From JAIOSM01 sp023143455 (lineage in GTDB: Bacteria > Desulfobacterota > Desulfobacteria > Desulfobacterales > Desulfobacteraceae): DNA of 64,000 nucleotides. Below the pieces are notes generated by a model. It did not search any database, was not told where the DNA came from, and worked only from the letters and a program-made list of their open reading frames with translations. Numbering within the stretch: the stretch's first letter is position 1; each line of letters begins with the position of its first letter. The DNA lies in the NCBI GenBank assembly GCA_030632885.1, contig DAOVTW010000005.1:1-64000 (forward strand), in the 5' to 3' direction. This document shows positions 54,463 through 63,086 of the stretch, in pieces. Made by a program: the position numbers and the translations under genes.

Positions 54463-55212
54463 TTACAAATCAAAATAATCTTGAAGCAAAGTTTTCATTT
54501 TAATAAGAATACCTGCATGTATCTGGCATATCCTCGATTCTGTCAATGAAAGCACCTCTCCAATCTCTTTTAAGGTCAACTCATCATAATAGTATAGAGA
54601 TATCACCATTTGCTGTTTTTTTGAAAGTTTTTTTATTGCATCAGCAAAAACTGATTTTATTTCCTCATTGTTATACTGATCGGCTGGATCGTCTTTACTC
54701 TTAACTCCTGCCTGAAATCTTTTGTTTGAAATGCTGTTATTCTGTTTTATTTTGATAAAATCATCAAGATTTAATACTGAAGCGCCATGAATACCTGTAA
54801 GCATATCATGATAGGTTTCAAGGCATAGACCAAGCTCTTCTGCGATCTCCACATCTGTGGCTTTATTCCCTTTTTCCATCTCAATTTTTTTAACTGCTTT
54901 GGCAATATCCTGTATTTTTTTTCGCATGGATCTTGAATACGTATCCATACTTCTTAATTCGTCAAGAATTGCTCCTTTAATCCGATACTGTGCATAAGTC
55001 TTAAACGTAACATGTTTGTTATGATCAAACTTATCAACAGCATCTATAAGTCCAAGAGAGCCTGCACTGACAAGCTCACCAAACAGCACACTGCTCGGCA
55101 CCCTCAAAGCAAACCTTGCAGCCATGCGCTTTACTAAATAAGCAGATTCGATAATTGTAGTTTCCCGCCAATTTTCGTCACAGTCTTTATGCACACTTTC
55201 TTTTTGAACCAT
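54463..55212 (-). CDS. fliA: Flagellar sigma factor FliA (sigma-28)
   Basis: FliA directs late flagellar transcription. Region 2 has VSAGSLGLIDAVDKFDHNK and KTYAQYRIKGAILDELRSMD, and region 4 has SKKQQMVISLYYYDELTLKE and IGEVLSLTESRICQIHAG. 249 residues, normal. It follows flhG by 13 bases. Matching promoters occur before the flagellin gene and flgN. No flgM (its anti-sigma factor) is found in this window. Confidence 0.96.
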   Translation of the reverse strand: MVQKESVHKDCDENWRETTIIESAYLVKRMAARFALRVPSSVLFGELVSAGSLGLIDAVDKFDHNKHVTFKTYAQYRIKGAILDELRSMDTYSRSMRKKIQDIAKAVKKIEMEKGNKATDVEIAEELGLCLETYHDMLTGIHGASVLNLDDFIKIKQNNSISNKRFQAGVKSKDDPADQYNNEEIKSVFADAIKKLSKKQQMVISLYYYDELTLKEIGEVLSLTESRICQIHAGILIKMKTLLQDYFDL

Positions 55213-55225
55213 TAAATTCCGCGTA

Positions 55226-56131
55226 TTAATTGTTTGTTACAGTTTCTAATACTTTATTCATGAAAAACTTAATGCTACCATTTGAAGAGCTTCTTATTTC
55301 AGAATCATGAATCTTAAATGCGATTTTTTCTATATTTTTTGATACCACAGCATTTTTATCTAAATCAATAACAAGTTTTCTTTTCAGCACAGCTTTCTGC
55401 ATTTCGTTATCTGTCGTGACATATCCTACATATTCAAGCACTACATTTTTAAGAAATTTATCCAATGCACCACTTAAAGATGAATATACTATTTTTGCTT
55501 CATTTTCTGATTTTACCATATTTACGACCAATTTAAAATACTTTACTTTATAGTCATTGAAAAGGACTTTCATTAAAGCATAAGCATCTGTTATTGAAGT
55601 AGGTTCCCTTGTAGCGATCACAACGCATTCATCAGCAGCGGCATTAAAATATAATACATTGGATGATATGCCAGCACCTGTATCGACAAAAATAATATCA
55701 GCTTCATTCTGCAAAGTCTCAAATTCACTTAGCAAATTGAGTTTTTCACCTTCAGCAAGTTGAGTTAAGTGAGAAAAACCTGACCCGCCCGGGACAATTT
55801 TAATCCCATGCTCAGTTTTAATCATAATTTCAGAAAGTTTTTTTTCACCTGACACAACATGGCTGATATCATGTTTGGCGTGAATATTAAAAATAATATC
55901 GATATTAGCTAAGCCCACATCAGCATCAACAATAACAACCCTTTTGCCTGAATTCTGTAAAGCTACAGCCATATTACCGACTATATTTGTTTTTCCTACA
56001 CCGCCTTTTCCACTTGTTACAGCTACTACTTTTGGAAAACTGCCTTGTGTCTCTGAACCCATTAAAGTTTCCCTCCCTGTTGAAGCATCAGACTGCACCA
56101 TACTTCTAAGTCCATCTGCTTGGTCCTTCAC
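55226..56131 (-). CDS. flhG: Flagellar number regulator FlhG (MinD-like ATPase)
   Basis: FlhG limits the number of flagella and works with FlhF. The deviant Walker A is SGKGGVGKTN (residues 39-48), with VIVDADVGLANIDIIF and FVDTGAGI. The N-terminus reads MKDQADGLRSMV, the DQAxxLR segment typical of FlhG that stimulates FlhF GTPase. The start is GTG with GGAGG 7 nt upstream, and it overlaps flhF by 26 bases. Confidence 0.93.
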   Translation of the reverse strand: MKDQADGLRSMVQSDASTGRETLMGSETQGSFPKVVAVTSGKGGVGKTNIVGNMAVALQNSGKRVVIVDADVGLANIDIIFNIHAKHDISHVVSGEKKLSEIMIKTEHGIKIVPGGSGFSHLTQLAEGEKLNLLSEFETLQNEADIIFVDTGAGISSNVLYFNAAADECVVIATREPTSITDAYALMKVLFNDYKVKYFKLVVNMVKSENEAKIVYSSLSGALDKFLKNVVLEYVGYVTTDNEMQKAVLKRKLVIDLDKNAVVSKNIEKIAFKIHDSEIRSSSNGSIKFFMNKVLETVTNN

Positions 56132-57242
56132 TCTGAGCCTCCTGTTCCTTGCCTAATATAATACTTAAAAGCCTTTTTTTATCCGGAATAATTAAATCTT
56201 CGGGTACTTTCTGGCCATTTGTTATCAAAGAGACAGGAAGTTTAAATTCACTTACCTGATCCAAAATCTTCCCACACATTTTTGTCTCATCGATTTTTGT
56301 AAAAACGTATGTATCCGGTTTAAGAACAGAAAATGCTTTTGTTGCTTCCTTCATATTAATAAAATCTGTAGTGGCGCTCAAAACCAAATGCACCGAAATA
56401 TTATAGTCTCCATTAATTACTTGGCTTAGCTCATCCATTCTTTCTTTGTCATAGTGACTATGCCCCGCAGTATCAACAAGCACAATATCCATTGCCTTCA
56501 TTCTGCCTAAAGCACAAACAAGATCATCTTTACTATAAGCCTGCATGCAATACAATCCCATTATTGAAGCATAGGATTTCAATTGTTCAAATGCTCCCAC
56601 GCGGTAGTTATCAATTGAAATAAGACCAACTCTCTTTTTCTTTCTAAGGCTCAAATGGGCAGCAAGCTTTGCTATGGTTGTTGTCTTGCCAACGCCTGTA
56701 GGCCCTGCAAATGCTGCCACGTGAGGCACTCCTGAGTTATTGTCTCTTCTAAAATTATTCTTGGCATCAATCCATCTTACACATTCCTTTATAACATATT
56801 TTTTTAAAGATGTAACCTCAAGGCCTTGTTTTTGATCCCGTTCCATTGAATAACATGCTTTATGAACAATGGAATATGCTTTTTTTTCAGAAATCCCTGA
56901 TCTTAACAATGCAGCAAGTAAGCCAACTGAACCAAACTGATTACAAATTATGTTATGCATGCCGTATCCCATCCCTGCAACAGAGATCATATCCTTAATA
57001 CTGACAAGTTCGTCTTTTAATGATCTAATCTCACTCCCATTTGCTCCTGTTTCTGCTCCTGATTTCCCTTTTGAAGTTCCAGGTTTTGCCTCGACTTCAA
57101 TAATATCTTTGGAATATGGCTGCCTGGGACTTTTAGGAATTTTCCGCGTTGATATTATCATGGCATCCGGACCAAAGGCTGCTTTAACCTTTGACATAGC
57201 CTCCTGGATATTACGGGCTTTAAAAATTCTTCTATTATTCAT
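56106..57242 (-). CDS. flhF: Flagellar placement GTPase FlhF (SRP-like)
   Basis: FlhF sets the place of flagellar assembly. The SRP-type G domain is in the C-terminal half: AFAGPTGVGKTTTIAKLAAH, VDTAGHSHYDKERMDEL and FTKIDE. The N-terminal part has the family opening (FKARNIQEAMSKVKAAFGPD). 378 residues, normal. It overlaps the flhA stop by 8 bases. Confidence 0.95.
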   Translation of the reverse strand: MNNRRIFKARNIQEAMSKVKAAFGPDAMIISTRKIPKSPRQPYSKDIIEVEAKPGTSKGKSGAETGANGSEIRSLKDELVSIKDMISVAGMGYGMHNIICNQFGSVGLLAALLRSGISEKKAYSIVHKACYSMERDQKQGLEVTSLKKYVIKECVRWIDAKNNFRRDNNSGVPHVAAFAGPTGVGKTTTIAKLAAHLSLRKKKRVGLISIDNYRVGAFEQLKSYASIMGLYCMQAYSKDDLVCALGRMKAMDIVLVDTAGHSHYDKERMDELSQVINGDYNISVHLVLSATTDFINMKEATKAFSVLKPDTYVFTKIDETKMCGKILDQVSEFKLPVSLITNGQKVPEDLIIPDKKRLLSIILGKEQEAQSEGPSRWT

Positions 57243-59328
57243 CTTTTAATTCCACCTTTCCACTTACCTCAAGATTGATATTATCTACTACTTCGGCATG
57301 AGAGATCACAAATACAGAAGGGAATGAAGCTTCTATCAATTTCCTTAGGTGACGACGTAAAGCCGGAGCACACATTATTACAGGCTGAATATCAGAAATC
57401 ACCATTTTTTCAATTTCTTTTTTTGTCGCATTAATCACATTTTCCACAAACTGAGGATCAAGTGCAAGAAAAGCTCCCTGCTCTGTTTTTTTAATATTCT
57501 TAATAAGTCTTTCCTCAAGTGTTCTTTCAATCATAATAACGTTCAGAATTTTGTCTTCTGCTAAATATGGAGCAAGCATTCCTTTAGCAATCTTCTGTCG
57601 TACATATTCTGTTAACAAATCAGGGTTTTTCCCCATGGGAGCATAATCACCTAAAGTTTCAACAATTGTTAAAAGATCACGGATTGAAACTCTTTCTTTT
57701 AAAAGGTTTTGAAGAACTTTTTGAACCATGCCCACAGAAAGAAGGTCAGGAACGAGTTCTTCCACAGCTTTAGGATTTGTCTCTGAAAGATTATCTAACA
57801 GATGCTGGACGTCCTGTCTTCCAAGAAGATCATGGGCAGTATTTCGTATAACTTCTGTCAGATGGGTGGCAACTACTGTTGAATTGTCGACAACAGTATA
57901 TCCTGCAAATTTTGCCTCCTCCTCTTTTTCCGGCGGTATCCAATAGGCAGGAAGTTTAAAAGCAGGTTCAATAGTCTCAATCCCATCAATTTCCGAAGCC
58001 TCACCAACAGGATCCATTGCCAGCAAATGATTTACCATGAGTTCAGCCTGGGCAGTTTCAACACCCTTTATCATTAACCTGTACTGGGCAGGATTTAAAT
58101 TAAGATTATCTCTAATATGTATTGGAGGAATAATTATACCCAGTTCAGTGGCAAACTGCCGCCTTATGGCACGTATTCTGGCAAGCAGTGTTCCGTCCTG
58201 CTGTTTATCAACAAGAGGAATTAACCCATATCCAACTTCAAGCTCTATGGTTTCTAAAATCAAAAGGTGATCAACTTCTTCTGGTGCGCCTATAGCTTCA
58301 TCAGCTTCAGATTCTGCTATAGCATCACTCTCCTTGGCCTCTTTTTTACCTCTTAAAAGATACCAGGCTGTCCCAGCCAGTGTGACACCTAAAGTCATAA
58401 ACGGCAATGCCGGAAGCCCTGGAATAAGTCCCATACAAAAAACAATAACCGCACCAATATAAACAGGGGTTACACTAGAAAGAAGATGCTTAAAAAATTC
58501 TTGCCCCATTCTGCTTTCAGAGCCTGATCGCGAGACAAGAAGCCCTGCTGCTGCTGACACTAAAAGAGCGGGGATTTGAGACACAAGCCCGTCACCAACT
58601 GTAAGAAGGGTATATATCTGCATAGCCTCTTTCATAGGCATGCCCTGCTGAACAACACCTATAATGAATCCTCCTGCAATGTTTATACATGTAATAACTA
58701 TACCTGCAATTGCATCTCCACGAACAAACTTACTTGCACCATCCATGGCACCATGAAATTCTGATTCTTTTGCTATAACTTTTCTTCTATCTCCTGCTTC
58801 TTGCTCATCAATCATACCTGCATTAAGATCTGCATCAATTGCCATTTGTTTGCCTGGCATGGCATCAAGAGTGAACCTTGCAGCCACTTCTGCTATCCTG
58901 CCTGCACCTTTTGTTATAACTAAAAAGTTAATTAAAACAAGAATTGCAAAAATTACCAAACCTACAACATAATTACCTCCAACAACAAAGCTTCCAAAAG
59001 ATTTAATAATAGCTCCTGCAGCAAGAGGACCCTCGTTACCATGGAGCAGAATCAACCTTGTAGAAGCAACATTTAAAGAAAGTCTGAATAAAGTCAATAC
59101 AAGTAACAATGAAGGGAATATAGAAAAATCCAATGGTTTTTCAGTATACATTGTAGTGACAAGGACGATTATTGCTAAAGAAATATTCAATGCGAGAAAA
59201 AAATCAAGAATTATGGGATGGAGTGGTAAAATCATCGCCATAAGTATCCCGATAAATGCGAAAACAACTATAATATCAGCTGCTTCTCTTTGAATTATTT
59301 TTACCATTCCCATACTTTGTGTAGCCAT
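57235..59328 (-). CDS. flhA: Flagellar export gate protein FlhA
   Basis: FlhA is the inner-membrane export gate. About eight membrane helices occupy residues 20-310, including the conserved FHIPEP region (AARFTLDAMPGKQMAIDADL, NAGMIDEQEAGDRR). The cytoplasmic chaperone-binding domain runs to 697, a normal length. The first gene after flhB (57 bases). Confidence 0.97.
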   Translation of the reverse strand: MATQSMGMVKIIQREAADIIVVFAFIGILMAMILPLHPIILDFFLALNISLAIIVLVTTMYTEKPLDFSIFPSLLLVLTLFRLSLNVASTRLILLHGNEGPLAAGAIIKSFGSFVVGGNYVVGLVIFAILVLINFLVITKGAGRIAEVAARFTLDAMPGKQMAIDADLNAGMIDEQEAGDRRKVIAKESEFHGAMDGASKFVRGDAIAGIVITCINIAGGFIIGVVQQGMPMKEAMQIYTLLTVGDGLVSQIPALLVSAAAGLLVSRSGSESRMGQEFFKHLLSSVTPVYIGAVIVFCMGLIPGLPALPFMTLGVTLAGTAWYLLRGKKEAKESDAIAESEADEAIGAPEEVDHLLILETIELEVGYGLIPLVDKQQDGTLLARIRAIRRQFATELGIIIPPIHIRDNLNLNPAQYRLMIKGVETAQAELMVNHLLAMDPVGEASEIDGIETIEPAFKLPAYWIPPEKEEEAKFAGYTVVDNSTVVATHLTEVIRNTAHDLLGRQDVQHLLDNLSETNPKAVEELVPDLLSVGMVQKVLQNLLKERVSIRDLLTIVETLGDYAPMGKNPDLLTEYVRQKIAKGMLAPYLAEDKILNVIMIERTLEERLIKNIKKTEQGAFLALDPQFVENVINATKKEIEKMVISDIQPVIMCAPALRRHLRKLIEASFPSVFVISHAEVVDNINLEVSGKVELKDE

Positions 59329-59385
59329 TCATCTCTCTTTCGTATAATTTATTTTGACATCAAACGCCAAAATTATGTCGGTAAG

Positions 59386-60459
59386 TTATTTGCTTTTGCC
59401 CTTGAGTTTATATACATATGCAAGGAGCTCAGCAACGGTCTGAAAAAATTGTGATGGTATTGGTTCTCCTATATCTACTTCTTTATACAAGTTCCGAGCC
59501 AAATCTTTATTTTCTACAAGAGGGATATTATTCTCCTTTGCAATCCTTCTTATATTTTCAGCAACAGGACCCGCACCTTTTGCAACCACACCAGGCGCAT
59601 CCATAACCATCTTGTCATATTTCAATGCTATTGCAAGACGGGTTGGATTAGTGACCACAACATCGGCTTCAGGCACATCGACCATCATTCGTTTTCGTGC
59701 TGCTTCAACCTGAAGTTGTCTTATTCTGGCTTTTACATGGGGATCCCCCTCTGTCTGTTTCGCTTCGTCCTTTAACTCTTTTTTTGTCATTCTCTGGTCA
59801 TTGGTAAATTTCCATTTTTGATATACATAATCAAGCATCGCTACAATAAGCATGATAATGCAAACTTTTAAAAAAATACTAAATGTTACCTTTAGAATAA
59901 ATAAATAAATTTGTGCAACAGAGTTATCATAAAGGGTTAAAATTCTATCCATTTCTCCAACGATAGCCAAATATACCACTGTAAAAATAATACTTATCTT
60001 TAAAATACTTTTTATGAATTCAACCAATGCCCTTGACGAAAACTTTTCTTTAAATCCGGTTATGGGATTTAACTTGGTAAGTTTTGGTTCTATGGCTTTC
60101 CATGAAACTGCGAAGCCAACCTGAGCGAAATTTGATGCGAGCCCCATCACAATTGCAGCAACCAAAACAGGCAGGCAGGCAATTATAAGATGTCGTAAAT
60201 TTGCCCCATAAAGATTGACGATTTCAAATTTGTTTATAATTGGAACGCTATTAAAAGTTAAAGTGTCAAGCATTGTACTGACAAGTGATTTGTATGAATA
60301 AAATCCAAAAAAATAGAGCGCTATTGCGCATGATAATAATACAAATACTGAAGGCACTTCCATACTTTTTGGAACTTGTCCCTCTTCACGTGCTTTTTCA
60401 AGTTTCCGCGATGTCGGGTCTTCGGTTTTCTCCCCGCCACCTTCTGGATCTTCAGCCAT
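59386..60459 (-). CDS. flhB: Flagellar export switch protein FlhB with NPTR motif
   Basis: FlhB controls the switch from hook to filament export. It begins with the usual GGEKTEDPTSRKLEKAREEG, has four membrane helices, and a cytoplasmic domain ending near residue 357. The self-cleavage site, normally NPTH, reads NPTRLAIALKY. The Asn-Pro bond that is cut is present, but the His after Thr is replaced by Arg. A separate FlhB-domain protein is encoded at 50603. Confidence 0.95.
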   Translation of the reverse strand: MAEDPEGGGEKTEDPTSRKLEKAREEGQVPKSMEVPSVFVLLSCAIALYFFGFYSYKSLVSTMLDTLTFNSVPIINKFEIVNLYGANLRHLIIACLPVLVAAIVMGLASNFAQVGFAVSWKAIEPKLTKLNPITGFKEKFSSRALVEFIKSILKISIIFTVVYLAIVGEMDRILTLYDNSVAQIYLFILKVTFSIFLKVCIIMLIVAMLDYVYQKWKFTNDQRMTKKELKDEAKQTEGDPHVKARIRQLQVEAARKRMMVDVPEADVVVTNPTRLAIALKYDKMVMDAPGVVAKGAGPVAENIRRIAKENNIPLVENKDLARNLYKEVDIGEPIPSQFFQTVAELLAYVYKLKGKSK

Positions 60460-60501
60460 AGTTTATTCCTTAACCTTCTTAGATACCCCTCTTGGTTATG
60501 G

Positions 60502-61290
60502 TTATCCTCCACCTGCATAAAATAAAAAACCCATTAATAATTCTTTTAAACCTTCAATATATTCCCTTGTAAAAACAATTATAACATCAAGTAAAAGGCC
60601 AAAAAAAATCAAGCCTACTATAATCTTTAAAGGGAATGCTACAATCATTACATTCATTTGTGGTGAAAACCGTGAAATAAGTCCAAAAGCAGAACTTGTT
60701 AATACCAGAACTGCAATAATAGGAGCTCCGATTTTAATACCAAGAATAAAAATATCAGAACCCAATGAAAGCATTTTCACAAGCATAACTTTTTGAAGCA
60801 TAAAAAACCCGATTGGAACAATAGAAAAACTATCAATCAATGAAAGAAACATAATATGATGTCCATTCATTGCTAAAAATACTAATATACAAACCCAGTA
60901 TCCGAACTGATCCATAATTGAAACATTTGATCCGGTCTGGGGGTCGAGAACATTGATCATGGCAAACCCCATTTGAAACCCTATAATCTGTCCTGCAAAC
61001 TGAACAATGGCAAAGAAAAGCCTTATACAAAGCCCTAAAGTCAACCCTATCATTAGTTCCATAATTATTAACCTGCCAGTATCAATAGCATTCATAGGAA
61101 ACCTTGAAATATCTATTTCCACTACAGTATATATAAGTAATGATAAAACCATTGCAAAAGCCATTTTGGTACGTACAGGAAATATTTCTGTAGAAAAAAT
61201 TGGAAACATGAAAAAAACAATAGTAACTCGCATTAAAACAAGCAGATAAACCCTGAACCTTTCAGGCTCTATTATATTAAGAATTTCCAT
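60502..61290 (-). CDS. fliR: Flagellar export protein FliR
   Basis: FliR is a core membrane component of the export gate with FliP and FliQ. The 262-residue protein has about six hydrophobic helices and the typical IIGFQMGFAMINVLDPQTGS. It lies between fliQ (17 bases) and flhB, the standard order. Confidence 0.95.
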   Translation of the reverse strand: MEILNIIEPERFRVYLLVLMRVTIVFFMFPIFSTEIFPVRTKMAFAMVLSLLIYTVVEIDISRFPMNAIDTGRLIIMELMIGLTLGLCIRLFFAIVQFAGQIIGFQMGFAMINVLDPQTGSNVSIMDQFGYWVCILVFLAMNGHHIMFLSLIDSFSIVPIGFFMLQKVMLVKMLSLGSDIFILGIKIGAPIIAVLVLTSSAFGLISRFSPQMNVMIVAFPLKIIVGLIFFGLLLDVIIVFTREYIEGLKELLMGFLFYAGGG

Positions 61291-61307
61291 TGATTTCTAT
61301 TTCACCA

Positions 61308-61577
61308 TTATTTGATATACAAGGGAATATTTTCAATTAGTCGGCGTGTGAATGTTACTATTTCATCAAGCATCCAGGGAGATGCTAATAAAAGCCCCAT
61401 AAATACTGCAACAATTTTGGGCACAAACATTAGTGTCATTTCCTGTACCTGAGTTACAGCCTGGAATATGGCGATTATAAATCCTACAATAAGTCCCAGC
61501 ATAAGCATAGGCGCAGATAACAATATAGTCAGGATGATTGCTTCTTTTGCAAAGGAAACTACGAATTCAGGCGTCAT
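61308..61577 (-). CDS. fliQ: Flagellar export protein FliQ
   Basis: The 89-residue protein with two membrane helices (AIILTILLSAPMLMLGLIVG, FVPKIVAVFMGLLLASPWML) and the family start MTPEFVVSFAKEAI. The frame is open upstream into fliP, but the Met at 61577 is the conserved start, 2 bases after the fliP stop. Confidence 0.95.
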   Translation of the reverse strand: MTPEFVVSFAKEAIILTILLSAPMLMLGLIVGFIIAIFQAVTQVQEMTLMFVPKIVAVFMGLLLASPWMLDEIVTFTRRLIENIPLYIK

Positions 61578-61579
61578 GG

Positions 61580-62335
61580 TTATACTCCGAAACTTTTTAA
61601 CAATGATCCGGTAAGAAGATGCCATCCATCAGCAAGAACAAAAAGCATTATTTTAAATGGTAATGAAATCATAATTGGCGGTAACATCATCATACCCATG
61701 GAAAGCAAAACAGAAGCTACTACCATATCAATCACAATAAATGGTATATAAAGCACAAACCCGATAATAAACGCAGTTTTAAGTTCACTAATTACATATG
61801 CAGGAATTAAGACAAGCAAAGAAAGATCACTTCTTGTTTCAGGTTTTTTCATATCTGCTCCCTTAATAAAAAGAGCAATATCAGCTTCCCTGGTATTTTT
61901 AAGCAAAAAATTACGTATTGGAACCTGGGCCTTTTTAAAAGCCAGTTCATAACTAATCTCATGTTGAAGGTAAGGATTGAGTGCATCATCATATACATTC
62001 TTTGCAACAGGTTGAATTATAAAAAATGTCATAAATAATGACAACCCTATCAACACTTGATTGGGTGGGCTGTTCTGAGTCCCGAGTGCCTGTCTTAAAA
62101 AATGGAATACAACTACAAGTCTTGTAAAAGGAGTCATTAAAACTAAAATCGCAGGGGCTAGTGTTAAAATTGTAAGAAGAGCTATTATCTCTAACACAAC
62201 AGCGACTTCCTCTGGAGAAGTGGCTTCTTTAACATCAAATTGCAAAGTAGGAATTGGAAAAGTTATAGCATCGGCAATACCCGGAATAATAATTACCAAA
62301 AAAAACAAAAGAAGCATTATTTTTCTGGATTTCAT
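61580..62335 (-). CDS. fliP: Flagellar export protein FliP
   Basis: FliP forms the export pore. It has a cleavable signal peptide (MLLLFFLVIIIPGIADA), then VLMTPFTRLVVVFHFLRQAL and GTQNSPPNQVLIGLSLFMTF. Later come YVISELKTAFIIGFVLYIPF and GMMMLPPIMISLPFKIMLFV. 251 residues, normal. Between fliO and fliQ. Confidence 0.97.
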   Translation of the reverse strand: MKSRKIMLLLFFLVIIIPGIADAITFPIPTLQFDVKEATSPEEVAVVLEIIALLTILTLAPAILVLMTPFTRLVVVFHFLRQALGTQNSPPNQVLIGLSLFMTFFIIQPVAKNVYDDALNPYLQHEISYELAFKKAQVPIRNFLLKNTREADIALFIKGADMKKPETRSDLSLLVLIPAYVISELKTAFIIGFVLYIPFIVIDMVVASVLLSMGMMMLPPIMISLPFKIMLFVLADGWHLLTGSLLKSFGV

Positions 62336-62337
62336 CT

Positions 62338-62694
62338 CTATTCTTTATCCTTAGTTTTCATAAGTTTTCCTGACAAAAAATCTGAAAATTTCATATTTTT
62401 GCTTTCTTTCTTTTGTGTTAAATCGATATCATTATCAATGATTGCAAGTTGTGAAATACTATGCGGGGTAACTCCTATTAAAATTTTTTCTTTCAAAACG
62501 TCAAGTAAAAGAATTTTTTCTTTTGGAGAAATGTAATGGACAGCAAGCACTGAAATAAACCCTTCACCCCGACCTCCCCTTTTATTTGAAAACCGCTTGA
62601 TAATATAAAACACGAGCACCAGAACCACCAATACAACCAGAAGCATAAAAAAAGTTCGGGCAAATGCAGTCCATATTTCAGAAGAAGCGTTCAT
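62338..62694 (-). CDS. fliO: Flagellar biosynthesis protein FliO
   Basis: FliO aids FliP assembly. The 118-residue protein has one N-terminal membrane helix (FFMLLVVLVVLVLVFYIIKR) followed by a small cytoplasmic domain (FISVLAVHYISPKEKILLLD) seen in FliO/FliZ proteins. It overlaps fliN by 4 bases and ends 2 bases before fliP. Confidence 0.88.
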   Translation of the reverse strand: MNASSEIWTAFARTFFMLLVVLVVLVLVFYIIKRFSNKRGGRGEGFISVLAVHYISPKEKILLLDVLKEKILIGVTPHSISQLAIIDNDIDLTQKKESKNMKFSDFLSGKLMKTKDKE

Positions 62695-63086
62695 GAAGCC
62701 TCAGCCAAACTCTTCACTCTGTCCATGGGCGTAATAATATCAGTAAGTCTTACACCAAATTTTTCATTAACAACTACAACTTCACCCCTTGCAATAAGTT
62801 TTCTGTTTATATAGACTTCAAGAGGTTCTCCTGCAAGTTTATTAAGCTCTACAATGGAACCTTGCCCAAGTTGCAAAAGATTGTTTACAAGCATCTTTGT
62901 TCTTCCAAGTTCCACGGAAAGCTCCAGCGGAATATCAAGAATAAAATCAAGCTGGCTTGAACTTTCTTGTTCATCAAGCTCATCTTCTTCAGGTGTCACC
63001 TCGCCTGACGCCTGCCCTTCAACCGTTAAATCTTCTGAATCTTCTATCGCTTCAGAGTCTTTTGGATCTTTCTCTTCATCAACCAT
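62691..63086 (-). CDS. fliN: Flagellar motor switch protein FliN
   Basis: FliN forms the base of the C-ring. The C-terminal ~80 residues hold the SpoA-type domain (DIPLELSVELGRTKMLVNNL, GSIVELNKLAGEPLEVYINR, KLIARGEVVVVNEKFGVRLT). The first 45 residues are an acidic tail. 131 residues. It overlaps fliM by 8 bases. Confidence 0.96.
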   Translation of the reverse strand: MVDEEKDPKDSEAIEDSEDLTVEGQASGEVTPEEDELDEQESSSQLDFILDIPLELSVELGRTKMLVNNLLQLGQGSIVELNKLAGEPLEVYINRKLIARGEVVVVNEKFGVRLTDIITPMDRVKSLAEAS

